A DNA stretch of 20,977 nucleotides from Didymodactylos carnosus (lineage: Eukaryota > Rotifera > Eurotatoria > Philodinida > Philodinidae): contig CAJNOQ010003216.1 of the NCBI GenBank assembly GCA_905250885.1, positions 1 to 20,977 of the forward strand. The letters are read 5' to 3'. This document shows positions 8,104-17,521 of the stretch, one piece after another. Both the position numbers and the translations under genes were made by a program. The notes beneath the pieces were generated by a model. The model was not told where the DNA came from, did not search any database, and saw only the letters and a list, made by a program, of their open reading frames with translations. Numbering within the stretch: the first letter of the stretch is position 1; each line of letters opens with the position of its first letter.

Positions 8104-11100
8104 ATGCCGCGATATCTATTATATTTTGCTCATGAATTGGTTGATTTTCGATTAGCAGTAAGTGTCGCACAACATACTCGATCACAGAGAATCAAACAAC
8201 AGTTAACTTCTTTGATAGATTTTTAGTCACAAATTTTGACTATTATATGTGCTTCTAAGGAACTCACACTAAATGACTTCTAAAAGAAATAGCATTGTTG
8301 CTTTATCGCCAAAATAGTGTTATATATGAAACCTTAATTTGTTGAAAATAAATTTGAATTTACGAGTGATAGAAGTCAGCATATGAAAAACAGACCGAAT
8401 CATCTATTTTATTTATCAATGGGGAGAAAGTTACTATCAAAGACGTTTTACTTTTATGAACGTGTGTGATGTACATTTCTGATGGATAATTATATTACTT
8501 TTCTTTTCCTTTCAGGAATTATTTAGTTTGGCTGAAATGTTTGGTTTTCGTGACACTATGTCGATTGATCGAGTGCCTGAAGAGGTGTGTAATACCATAA
8601 TAATACTTTCAAAACTATTTTCCTATTTTTATTGACTAAATTTAGTTCACAGGAAACATTTTCTCTGATAAGATAAATGTATGACATCGCACAGGAAATT
8701 TTACATGAAATTGGACTAAAGAATACTCACTGAAATGTAAGGTACCGGAAATTCAAAATTATAGAGTAGCCTCGGGTAATTATGATCAGGGTAAAAAATT
8801 TTCTCAGTATCCTTGAAACTTTACAGCTCTTTTTCACCGGAAAAAAGGGATATTTCACATGTAGGTTGAACAGCATCTTACCTATCGATCGATGTAAAAA
8901 TTATCTTAAAGTTCATTAGCGTTAATTAGTACCAATCAATTTCCAACGAGCAGGTATCCACGGATTGTAATTACTCCACTTGGGGTAAATAAATATATCA
9001 GTCAACGGATACTGTTGGGGTAATTATGATCAATCCGTGCAAATTACACGAAATAAATAGAATTTGATGTCCGTCAGTCCAGAAGCCGACTTTTAGTCTA
9101 GTTCAAGTGAAAAACGTCTTCAGAATATTATAATTAATTACATATGTAAAAGGCGGAAGAAAAACGCGTGTTTTTAGCGAGTACTGTGCATAGAATGAAT
9201 ATCGTTGATTATAAATGCATTTCTGTTCATTAAGATTAGCAGAATAATTAAGTTAGAGCCTTAATTAGCAGTCGGATCACGAAGAAGTTGAACTTTTCAT
9301 GTACAAAAAACCTCGTTCTAACAGACCAAAACATTTTTTAAAAACATACACAACGTCATCGTTTCATTTGGAATACACAACATAACCTACGACACAAACC
9401 TGATGTCGAAAACATAACTGTTTCTCAATAGCTTGAAAAATAACACAAATAATTTCTCAAAAAAAGATGTATCTGTTAGTAATGATTGAAACAAGATGTT
9501 ATATAATTCATATACAGGTTGAAATGATAAAAATACTGATCGCATGTACATGTACAGAGGATACCAGTCCTTCTTTCCAAATGGGACAATTGACCTTGTG
9601 GATGTTTTTAAAAAACGTTTTGGTCTGTTAGAACGAGATTTTGATAATGTACATGAAAAGTTCAACTTCTTCGTGATCCAACTGCTAATTAAGGCTCTAA
9701 CTTAATTATTCTGCTAATCTTAATGAACAGAAATGCATTTATAATCAACGATATTCATTCTATGCACAGTACTCGCTAAAAATACGCGTTTTTCTTCCGC
9801 CTTTTACATATGTAATTAATTATAATATTCTGAAGACGTTTTTCACTTGAACTAGACTAAAAGTCGGCTTCTGGAAGCTGGTGGATATCAAATTCTATTT
9901 ATTTCGTGTAATTTGCACGGATTGATCATAATTATCCCAACAGTATACGTTTATCCATCAGAACTCGAGTTTTATCCAATACAAATATCATATTCGGAAT
10001 CAGCGGCGTTTTCTTCTGTTGTGCTTTGTCACTGAGAAAATTCATTTTTGCGTCGAACGATATACATCTGCCATTTTTTTGTTGATTTTTCATTTTTTGG
10101 CCAAAATCTCTAATTTTTTTATGTGAAAAAAATTCGAAGAAAACAAAAGCAATCGGATAGGAAAAAGAAGTGTATTATTCAACTCATTTTTTGACGCTGA
10201 TTCCGAATTGGATAAAACTTGAGTTCTGATGGAGATAATTGAGAATTATAGGAAAAATGAATTTTCTCAGTAACAAAGCAAAACAGAGAAAAAAGCGAAA
10301 AGTACTTTTAGCTAAAAGCTCGTTTAATGGTGGTTCCAATGAAGTAAAAATCTCGGCTTCATCTCTTTACAAAAAGAACTTGATAGATTTACAAAATTGT
10401 TTATGAACTTTTTACAGGACGAGTCCAACACGTCCATGTTGGATAGACCTTTGATTTCAACTTCGATCGAGCATCATCCTCATACTCAGTTTGAGATGCT
10501 GAATTTGAAAAAAAATACTTTCGAAAGGTGAGAAGCACGAAAAAGAAAGAAATTTGAGTTTTTTTGAAACCGAAGCGTTTTTCGAAATTTTAGACCTTTC
10601 AAATTCTTCTTTGAGAAATTAAAAATCACTTTTTCTTACTCAGCTCGATGTGCTCTATCCATTCATGTATAAATAAATGGAAAAAAGAATTTGCTATGAT
10701 TTTGAATTTCCGGCACCTTAGAGCGAAGTTAAGTTTAGTTCTTAGATACGAAGCTGATGTAACAAAATTGATGAAGGTATTGGAATAGCGTATATATGAA
10801 AACCTAAGATGTCTGCTAAGGAATAGGAAAATTATAACGAGAGTGTTGAGATTATTTTCCAGTTTTCTTATTAAATTGTTTGCAACTTAGAGAATGATCT
10901 AATGTAAACTTATGAATTTATTTATACTAGATTATGTTTCTTTTTTTAGGATCCATTTCTGCTATGTAGTTTTCAGAAAACTGATCATGTTAGACAATAT
11001 TCTTCTCGATCAGTACTATTGAAGTAATGCACAATGGTTTAGTCATCAAACAGGTGAATAACCAGTCTACTCATATATTTAGATCTGCATATGAATATTG

Positions 11101-12646
11101 GGCAAATGCTTCGTCCTTGTATGATATGATTGATAATTTAAAACCATTATCAGATTGTGTACGTATTCTAAATAGAATAGTTATTCAATCTTCAGAATTT
11201 GTTTCTTTTTATCCAGCGTCCATTACCATCTGATACATTTCGAGTACAGATTCATGTGTTCAAGAGACAACTTACTCAACTAGAAAAAATTGAAAGAATT
11301 GAGGTAAGTTTTCAAATCGATGAGCGAACACTAGAGAAACTATTCATTTGTTATCCATGTTAAGGCATTCACTGATTCATTAAAAATGACAAATAAATTT
11401 TGTTTAAGTGATAAAGCCGATTGTACAATTGGACTATTTGAAAGTTATGAACATGGACATAAACAACCAAAACAGGTCTTCTGTGGTAAATGGGTAAGTT
11501 TTCAACATAGTTAGAAGAAAATAAGAAATAAACTCATCATTTATTTTATAGCTTTGTAATGGTGCAAGAGATTTAGCTGAAAAATTTGACGTTAAAAAAC
11601 GATATTTTATTGGCAATACAACCGTTAGTTATCAGTAATTGAGCAGATTGCGATGTGTTCCTCTAACAATACGACCTAACATTTTATTTCAGATGAATCC
11701 TACTTTAGCATTTATCATGGCTAATTTTGCTCAATGTCAACCAGCTCAATTAGTTTTAGATCCATTTGTTGGCACAGGTTGACCTCTTTAACTGATTTTT
11801 GATAGTGAATAATGTAGCTATTGTTTTTTGACTGTAGGAGGTATTCTTTTGTCGTGTGCTCAATTTGGTTCGCACGTGATAGGCAGTGAACTTGATTGGA
11901 AAACATTAACAGCGAAAGGTAAAACAAGCCATGTACTGTACGTAGTTGCTTGTAAAATTCTTTTTTGAACAGGAATTTCTTCAAGAGTTGGAGCGGGCAG
12001 ACGAAAAGCAGATGAAATGATGTATCAAAATTTTTTAAATTATCAAATAGCTGATCGTTTCATTGGTGCCGTAGGAGCAGATTTTGCCTTCTCACCATGG
12101 AGAAAAGATTTTAAATTTGATGCAATTGTTACTGATCCACCCTACGGCATACGGGAATCAGCTCAACGTATTAGCGGTGCTAAAGATGAAGTGAATGATG
12201 AAACACTGGTTGATGGTCATGTGCAACGAAAAACAAAATATAATCTGACAACAATATATGAAGATTTATTAAATTTTGCTAATAATTATCTTCGATTGAA
12301 TGGAAGACTCGTCTTTTGGATGCCAACACATGTAGCCACGTACGTCACACTTTGTTTCTCATTAATTATAATAAATATTTTTTCTGTTATCTCTAGATAT
12401 GATGAAAGTCTTATACCAGAACACCCTTCGTTCAAACTAGTAACAAATTGTGAACAAGTATTACATTTGTCAGTTAGCCGTCGTTTACTGACTATGATCA
12501 AAGTACGCGAAAGTTCAGAAAATGAAAAGGCACATGTGAATGAACGGTTATTTAATAGTTTTCGTGAACTTTATTTTACTCCTTACGATAAAATATGGCA
12601 ACAAATGAATTCAAACACAACATTAAAAGAAAATGTTAATGAATGA
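8104..12646 (+). CDS. TRMT11: tRNA (guanine-10-N2)-methyltransferase catalytic subunit
   Basis: Eleven exons join in frame to 447 aa (human protein about 463): 8104-8157, 8516-8584, 10950-11023, 11083-11158, 11217-11303, 11365-11493, 11552-11623, 11693-11777, 11838-11918, 11973-12339, 12397-12646. All introns are GT-AG; most are 54-69 nt, with exceptions at 358 nt (first) and 2365 nt (second). The N-terminal half carries the Trm11 N-domain and THUMP-like region. The SAM-binding motif I is DPFVGTGG (210-217), and motif IV is TDPPYGIRE with D297-P-P-Y-G301. Other hallmarks are RYFIGNTT, LVTNCEQ and SRRLLTM. By family knowledge it methylates G10 of tRNAs to m2G with the activator TRM112, in the cytoplasm. 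The start follows the family N-terminus. Exon 2 joins exon 3 with no missing residues against the human protein, so the transposon-filled intron 2 appears to be removed cleanly. The last intron is 57 nt and stop-free. Confidence 0.95.
9012..9943. mobile_element. Foldback element with ~360-bp terminal inverted repeats
   Basis: Left arm about 9012-9373 and right arm about 9575-9943 are inverted copies with scattered substitutions and a few small indels, around a spacer of about 200 bp. The ends read CTGTTGGGGTAATTATGATC and its complement with TA on both sides (9010-9011, 9944-9945), suggesting a Tc1/mariner-type insertion. Inverted similarity continues about 7 bp past the TA pair, so the exact boundary is uncertain. 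The terminal phrase GGGTAATTATGATCA also occurs outside the arm at about 8775-8789, inside the host element. Open frames occur in the right arm on both strands. Confidence 0.8.
9932..10045 (-). pseudogene. Possible truncated divergent copy of the 91-aa ORF's start
   Basis: A 37-codon frame on the minus strand begins MNFLSDKAQQKK, matching the first residues of the + strand frame at 10257 (MNFLSNKAKQRKK). The two starts diverge across about 210 bp. The minus copy loses similarity after about 12 residues and stops inside the right terminal repeat of the foldback. It is likely a broken duplicate made by rearrangement; function is doubtful. Confidence 0.35.
9953..10279. repeat. Interlocked inverted repeats A and B
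   Basis: Segment A (9953-10004, with an 11- to 13-bp insertion) is inverted at 10195-10233. Segment B (10023-10049) is inverted at 10253-10279 with one mismatch. The order is A, B, A-inverse, B-inverse, so the two pairs interlock rather than nest; a simple hairpin does not explain it. Each B copy carries an outward-reading ATG. Confidence 0.7.
10257..10672 (+). CDS. Possible transposon-borne three-exon gene, 91 aa, unknown
   Basis: Three stretches join in frame: 10257-10343, 10418-10527 and 10594-10672. Introns of 74 and 66 nt start GT and end in TTTTACAG and ATTTTAG, matching the intron size of the confident genes. The protein begins MNFLSNKAKQRKKRK (basic), has a polar Ser/Asn middle and a more hydrophobic, basic C-terminus (RPFKFFFEKLK). 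No known domain is recognised. The start has a favourable A-rich context and an AATAAA overlaps the stop (10672-10677). It lies inside the inverted-repeat element in TRMT11 intron 2, same strand, just before the right end, so it is probably element cargo or a captured fragment. Including exon 2 alone in TRMT11 would break that frame. Short spliced frames can arise by chance; conservation of the start in the inverted copy is the main support. Confidence 0.33.
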
Positions 12647-13087
12647 ATTAGAATTTGTTTTTATTACTGTGTTTTTGTAATAAAAATTATTTACATTTGA
12701 AATGAAATCTTTTTCCACTGAAGTCTCAACCAAAACTTTTTTAATTGAAAATATCGATAATATGATTCTAACAGCAATTGAGAATAGATTTATTAATTAA
12801 AGTGACTTTTAGCTTCCTTTCTATAAGTATTATAGTTCAAAGGTATATATCATTGTGAAACATTGGATTCAGATATTATTTGTATTTTCATAATAACAAA
12901 AATAACTTTCATACAAAATACATAATATATAACTAATGTACAAAGAAGATAGGTAAATAGAAAAAGAAGAGAAAAAAACGCACCGCAAGTATTTAAAATA
13001 ATTAAAAAACAAAAACAAATTAGCACCTTTCATATATTGTGATTGCGAAAATACGTTGATATTTTCTGAAAAAAATTATCAATTTAA
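12647..13087. other. Convergent intergenic region
   Basis: 441 bp between two convergent genes, holding both 3'UTRs. An AATAAA on the minus strand (12795-12790) is a candidate poly(A) signal for the receptor gene, about 290 nt past its stop. Nothing else is seen. Confidence 0.5.
12679..12684 (+). terminator. Polyadenylation signal of TRMT11
   Basis: AATAAA lies 33 nt after the TRMT11 stop codon, within TTTTTGTAATAAAAATT, the expected place for a compact 3'UTR. Confidence 0.65.
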
Positions 13088-15060
13088 TCAACTGAAAACG
13101 GAATAGTCATTTGTTGAATTTAGAATATGGGTTAGATTAGTTCCTGTAGCATTACCCAATCCTGCTGGAGCAATAGCTGGAGGCGCAGGAGATGCAAGAT
13201 CTGTTGGAAGTTGATTTGCTTTAGGAAACATCACTATCATTGATAAAGCTAACCAAAAACAATAGGCAAAAAAGAATGTTCGATCTAGCACAAGTGCTAC
13301 AAGCTTCCAATCATTGGCTATTTTATTCGATCTTTCAGTGTCTTCAATTTTCTTTTTCATATGTCTCAAATAATCTCGTATTTCTTTTAAATCATTCTCA
13401 ATATTTGTTAGATTTAAACTTAATTGTGTCATTATTTGATGTTCACTTACTGATTGTTGATTATTGTTTTGGTATTGATGTGAATTAAAACTTTTATGCT
13501 TCTGATATTCTTGAAAACGTTGTTTTAATAAATTTAATTTTTTACTAAATTCTTCTTCATGATAATGAGATGTTAATAACAATTGTTCGGGTAATAGTAA
13601 TGGCGATAATGTACTCGATTTTGATTGTGATGGAACTTTAGGTTGCATGCAATATAAACGAGCTAAATAATGAAGAAATATTTTTCGTATTGTTGGTGGA
13701 ACACCTTGACGGCGATCACCACGAACAAATATGTGAATAACAGTCGTTGCACAAACAGCCGTCACAGCTACTACGATCATGTTCATGCAATAATAATAAC
13801 CAATCTTAGGTGTCCCGCCACCGCCTAAAAATGATCATCATATTAACATAATGAAAATATTATGCAATTAAAAATTACATACCCGGTATAGATTCAGCTA
13901 AGAGCAATAAAAGTAAAAATAGACCAGAGAATATACTTATTGTTAAAATCATCTTTGATGGTGATTCGGGTGGTAGCCAAAAGACGACCATTGTAGCTGC
14001 TGATAACAGTAGACAAGGTAATATCAGTATGTAACCGTATAGACCACCTTTTCGTTGTATCATCAATGTAAAAGTGAGCATTGAATATGTTTCATTTAAT
14101 GGCGATTTTGTTGCTATTTTAGGCACGACTCTCCATTCATTTGATATTATATACGTGCTCATGTCGATAGCTTCAACATATTCTTTAAAATCTAGTATGA
14201 TTTTTGATTGATCATATGTCCATGAACGAAAACCTAAACTACACTCATGCGTATCATAGGGAAAGTTTGTTATATCCAAAAAGCAAACACTAAATGATAT
14301 TGTTGCTGGTACATACAACACATCGCCAGTATGCTGAATGACCGCTTGTATATCACGTCTTTCTTTTAATCTCTCATCAGCATAATTATACAAGACCACA
14401 TCCTAAAAAATAATAGACACAAAGTTAACCATTAAAGAGAGAAAGAGAGATTTCCAAATAGAGTACCGGTGTCCATATTAAATCTGCTGGTATTCTCACG
14501 GTTTGTAATCCCCCATATTCAGTTTCATTCCAAACAAGATTAATATCATTCCACATGTATGTTTTCCACGTATTTGTCTGTAATGTTTGAGTATTACTTC
14601 CGAGATCAAGTAATTGTGCGAGGGTTAATTCAAATTGAATTTTAACCGCATCCGATACATTTAGTATGGGACGAGCATAAATAGTTGGATAATTATCTAA
14701 TAAATCTCTTATCAAGCGTTTTTCATGAGTTAAACGTTTTGTTTTTGTACGATTTGATGTTGTTGTTGACGTATCATTTTTAGAATTTATCATTGATTTA
14801 TGTACACCATCATTACGGTCTGTTTTTGCTGTTGATAATAGAGGATCATTGGTAAGTGATAACACAACATGGATATTCAATATAATAAAGAATAATGTTG
14901 AAAATATAGTAAAAAATGGTATGGTGAAATGAAAAGCTATTTTATATTGTCTCGTACGTCGTCGTTTAAAATAATGAGGAAAATATTTATATGAATTGCG
15001 ATGAGAAGATGGTAATAGTAATAAATGGTCAGAAGAAGAACTACAAGACATTTGCATCAT
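13088..15060 (-). CDS. Nicotinic-type Cys-loop receptor subunit, non-alpha, unusual pore
   Basis: Three exons on the minus strand join to 616 aa: 15060-14467, 14402-13883, 13824-13088; introns are 64 and 58 nt, GT-AG. The N-terminus has about 40 residues with a basic patch (FKRRRTRQYK) before a hydrophobic signal or anchor (about 41-69). The ligand-binding domain has WNETEYGG, IWTPDVVLYNYADE, the Cys-loop C238-C252 (13 residues between, FPYD inside) and loop-B W259. Loop C lacks the vicinal cysteine pair that defines alpha subunits. M1 is about 319-341, M2 348-369, M3 381-405 and M4 545-571, with an amphipathic helix before M4 (KEIRDYLRHMKKK). The M2 border reads PPESPSK: Pro346 at -2' and Ser347 at -1' where cation channels have Gly-Glu; 9' is Ser357 instead of Leu. 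By family knowledge it forms a plasma-membrane pentameric ligand-gated channel. Ligand and partners are unknown. A 45-residue extracellular tail with three Asn-glycosylation sequons (NAT, NLT, NST) follows M4. Confidence 0.93.
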
Positions 15061-16690
15061 TCATTTGATCAAACATTGGATCAAACGACGAAAATCTAAA
15101 GAAGAAAGTGTTTAACCTTAACACGTCTTGATCTATGGGTTTATTCAGTATTTGCTCTTGTAAATAGAAAAACAATACTTCAGACTCTTAAACTTTCTTA
15201 CTTAATATTACAAGAGAAAAGATGGATTATAATTGTTGTAATGCATGTAATTACGATTCAAAAAATTTAAGCTTCTTTTCTGTTCAATGTCATTTTATTA
15301 AATATAATGACCTCATTAAATACTTTTCTACAGGAAAAAAAATAAAGAGGCTTTTTTTTGTTTTAGATTTGAATAACAATGATAATATCTGTATTTTTCA
15401 ATAATAATAAAAAATGATCATCACCATCACTTTCGAATCTTTTTCATAAATTCTTTTTTTCCCTTTTTTGTTCACACTTGTCCCACATCATAACTTTATC
15501 ATTATTAGTACACATACATAAAGTAATTTTGACATTTCGTGTGGCTGATTTACAATAACCCTTGGGCAATTTTTCATACTTTTTCTTCTCCAACTTCTTC
15601 TCTTTTTACTTCTTTCGATCGCTTGATACGTATAGGATTAAATATATTTCTTTTTTTATAGATTAATTGAAGTTGAAAAGAAGAGCGAGAGAGAATGAAA
15701 GATAGAAAACTAACATTCTTCCTAGTACTGAAACTCCAAGGTATAGTTCTATTCATTTTACTTTTTTCTTTGACTTTGACACAAATAAAACTTGACAATC
15801 TGACACAATTAAATTTTACGAATCAAATATTATAGATGACATGTAGCATCTAGTAACATACATTTGAAAAAACCTACCTGTCAGTCACTTAAATATTGAT
15901 TTTTACAAATAAATCATCACGAATACGATCAAAGACAACCACGAAATGTTTATGTTCTTAAGAGAAAAGCATTGTAAATTGTTTAGTCAAATATCAAGAG
16001 AAATTCTGTCAGATTATACCATATAATTTAATTTCTTCTTTTCGTCTTTATATTGTTGAAAACACGATAACATACCGTGTGGATACTTTAAGAAAATCTT
16101 CTTTTTTTCCTTATTCTCAATTCTTGTTTTCTTCTACAGTATGTTTGAGAAATTAATCTAATGTAGATAAAATCCTTTTAATTCACACAGATGAAAAACA
16201 TTATAAGTTTCTAGCAGAAGAGGAGCCACGTTGAATTTAGTTCATTGAACACACTACAAAATATCAGCCTATTACGGAAAGGAAGTTAATTAAAAAATGT
16301 AATTATTTCACGGTGGTTGTTAGATTGTGGAAATTTATGGTATAAAATTGTTACTGATAATTAGAAAAAGAGAATGTGTTAAATTTGGAATATGATCGAA
16401 CCATTGAGTTAAATAATGAAAATAGTTAAATAGGATTTAACACACGACCCCAACAGCTTAACTTGTCTAGGTGACCTATCAATGAGACATCAAACCACAA
16501 AAATAGTGCTCAATACTGAAGAAAACTTGATACAATAGATGAATATGTCATTTTCTATAATAATGAGCCCGTCAATAACAAAAAATTGGATATTGTTTTT
16601 AAGAACGCATTCTTTATTCTTAGTAGACTACCTATTTCAGTTGCTTATCCACTATAAACTAATAAAAGTATGACTTTTTGTTAATATATT
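15061..16690. other. Upstream region of the receptor gene, no further gene seen
   Basis: AT-rich sequence expected to contain the promoter and leader of the minus-strand receptor gene. Two open frames of 60-74 codons lack domains or splice context and look like chance. No tRNA or other RNA gene is recognised. Confidence 0.45.
15096..15097 (-). promoter_or_regulatory. Splice acceptor in the receptor gene leader
   Basis: On the minus strand CTTTCTTCTTTAG ends at 15096, 35 nt before the ATG at 15060. A GTAGGT donor after CAG at 15878 or a GTAAGA donor near 15198 could pair with it as a 5'UTR intron. Otherwise it is a trans-splicing acceptor. Confidence 0.5.
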
Positions 16691-17521
16691 AAAAGATATA
16701 TCGACAACTGTCGTTATTTACAGTACTCTCGAATAGTACAACCACTCCTGTGTCGCGAGAATCAAGATGGCTAATAATTTGAATTATGATCTCGTCATAT
16801 TCTAATCATAAACGAGAGTTTCAACTCATTTAGGTCCATGGTTTCTAGGATATCTACTTATTATTATTGTTTTATCAAAATGTAAATAACTTGTGAGCCA
16901 AGGGTGGTAATCAATTGTTTCTTTCATCACAATATAATGTTGAATGTCAACTATAGGTGGTATAAACTTTAGGCATTCGCGTTTTATTAGTACAGTTATT
17001 TTACATTATTTTTGAAACAATGTTCGTTGGTTTAAAGACATTCTTTGACTTAAAATTTTCAGGCAATAGCATGAGAATTATACACAGAAGTTTGAAGGTT
17101 AAGTATTGTAGGCGTCAGATTCTCAATGTATAGTACCTTCGTGAGTAACTTTACAGAAAACGAAGAATATCTCTAAACCAACAAATGAACATTGTTTCAA
17201 AAATAATGTAAAATAACTGTACTAATAAAACGCGAATGCCTAAAGTTTATACCACCTATAGTTGACATTCAGCATTATATTGTGATGAAAGAAATAATTG
17301 ATTACCACCCTTGGCTCACAAGTTATTTACATTTTGATAAAACAATAATAATAAGTAGATATCCTAGAAACCATGGACCTAAATGAGTTGAAACTCTCGT
17401 TTATGATTAGAATATGACGAGATCATAATTCAAATTATTAGCCATCTTGATTCTCGCGACACAGGAGTGCTTGTACTGTTCAAGAGTACCGTAAATAATG
17501 ACAATTATCAATATATTTTTT
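16691..17521. mobile_element. Large foldback element, ~350-bp inverted arms
   Basis: Left arm about 16691-17046 is the inverted copy of about 17162-17521, with scattered, mostly transition, differences and a spacer of about 115 bp. A conserved terminal phrase, CAGTACTCTCGAATAGTAC at 16721, mirrors GTACTGTTCAAGAGTACCG ending at 17491. TA dinucleotides at 16719-16720 and 17492-17493 would fit a Tc1/mariner-type end there, but inverted similarity continues another 25-30 bp outward, so the true boundary is unsettled. No transposase is seen. Both arms keep a short ATG frame (MANNLNYDLVIF) that is probably meaningless. Confidence 0.8.

Larger units (their letters stand above)
8740..10718. mobile_element. 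Tc1/mariner-like non-autonomous element, 1979 bp, nested content
   Basis: The outer ends are inverted repeats, AGGTACCGGAAATTC at 8740 and its partner ending CCGGCACCT at 10718, matching over about 25 bp with two differences. A TA dinucleotide abuts each end (8738-8739 and 10719-10720). TA duplication and short inverted repeats point to the IS630-Tc1-mariner group. No DDE transposase is recognisable. Inside lie a 0.9-kb foldback (9012-9943) and a possible small spliced gene (10257-10672) whose stop codon is only 46 bp from the right end. The element lies in TRMT11 intron 2. It might be one composite element or an insertion within an insertion. Confidence 0.7.
8585..10949 (+). other. Oversized TRMT11 intron 2 (2365 nt)
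   Basis: It starts GTGTGT after codon 41 and ends in TTTTTTTAG. It is the only TRMT11 intron above 400 nt. Nearly all the excess is a TA-flanked inverted-repeat element (8740-10718); without it the intron would be about 390 nt, close to intron 1 (358 nt). Confidence 0.9.

Noticed and set aside
9387-9665. 92-codon minus-strand frame in the foldback as a host gene
   Set aside because: It lies in inverted-repeat arm plus spacer, and the opposite strand is also open, so it is treated as element sequence rather than a gene.
10418-10527. Extra TRMT11 exon between exons 2 and 3
   Set aside because: It has good splice sites, but its 110-nt length would shift the TRMT11 frame, and the family alignment shows no missing residues there; it fits better in the separate 10257-10672 model.
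11027-11233. 68-codon + strand frame starting at 11027
   Set aside because: It reads through two TRMT11 introns (11024-11082 and 11159-11216); only the middle part is exon.
15222-15404. 60-codon + strand frame upstream of the receptor gene
   Set aside because: Asn/Tyr/Phe-rich, no domain, opposite to the expected leader region of the minus-strand gene.
15574-15798. 74-codon minus-strand frame
   Set aside because: No recognised domain and no splice link to the receptor exons; probably untranslated or intergenic sequence.
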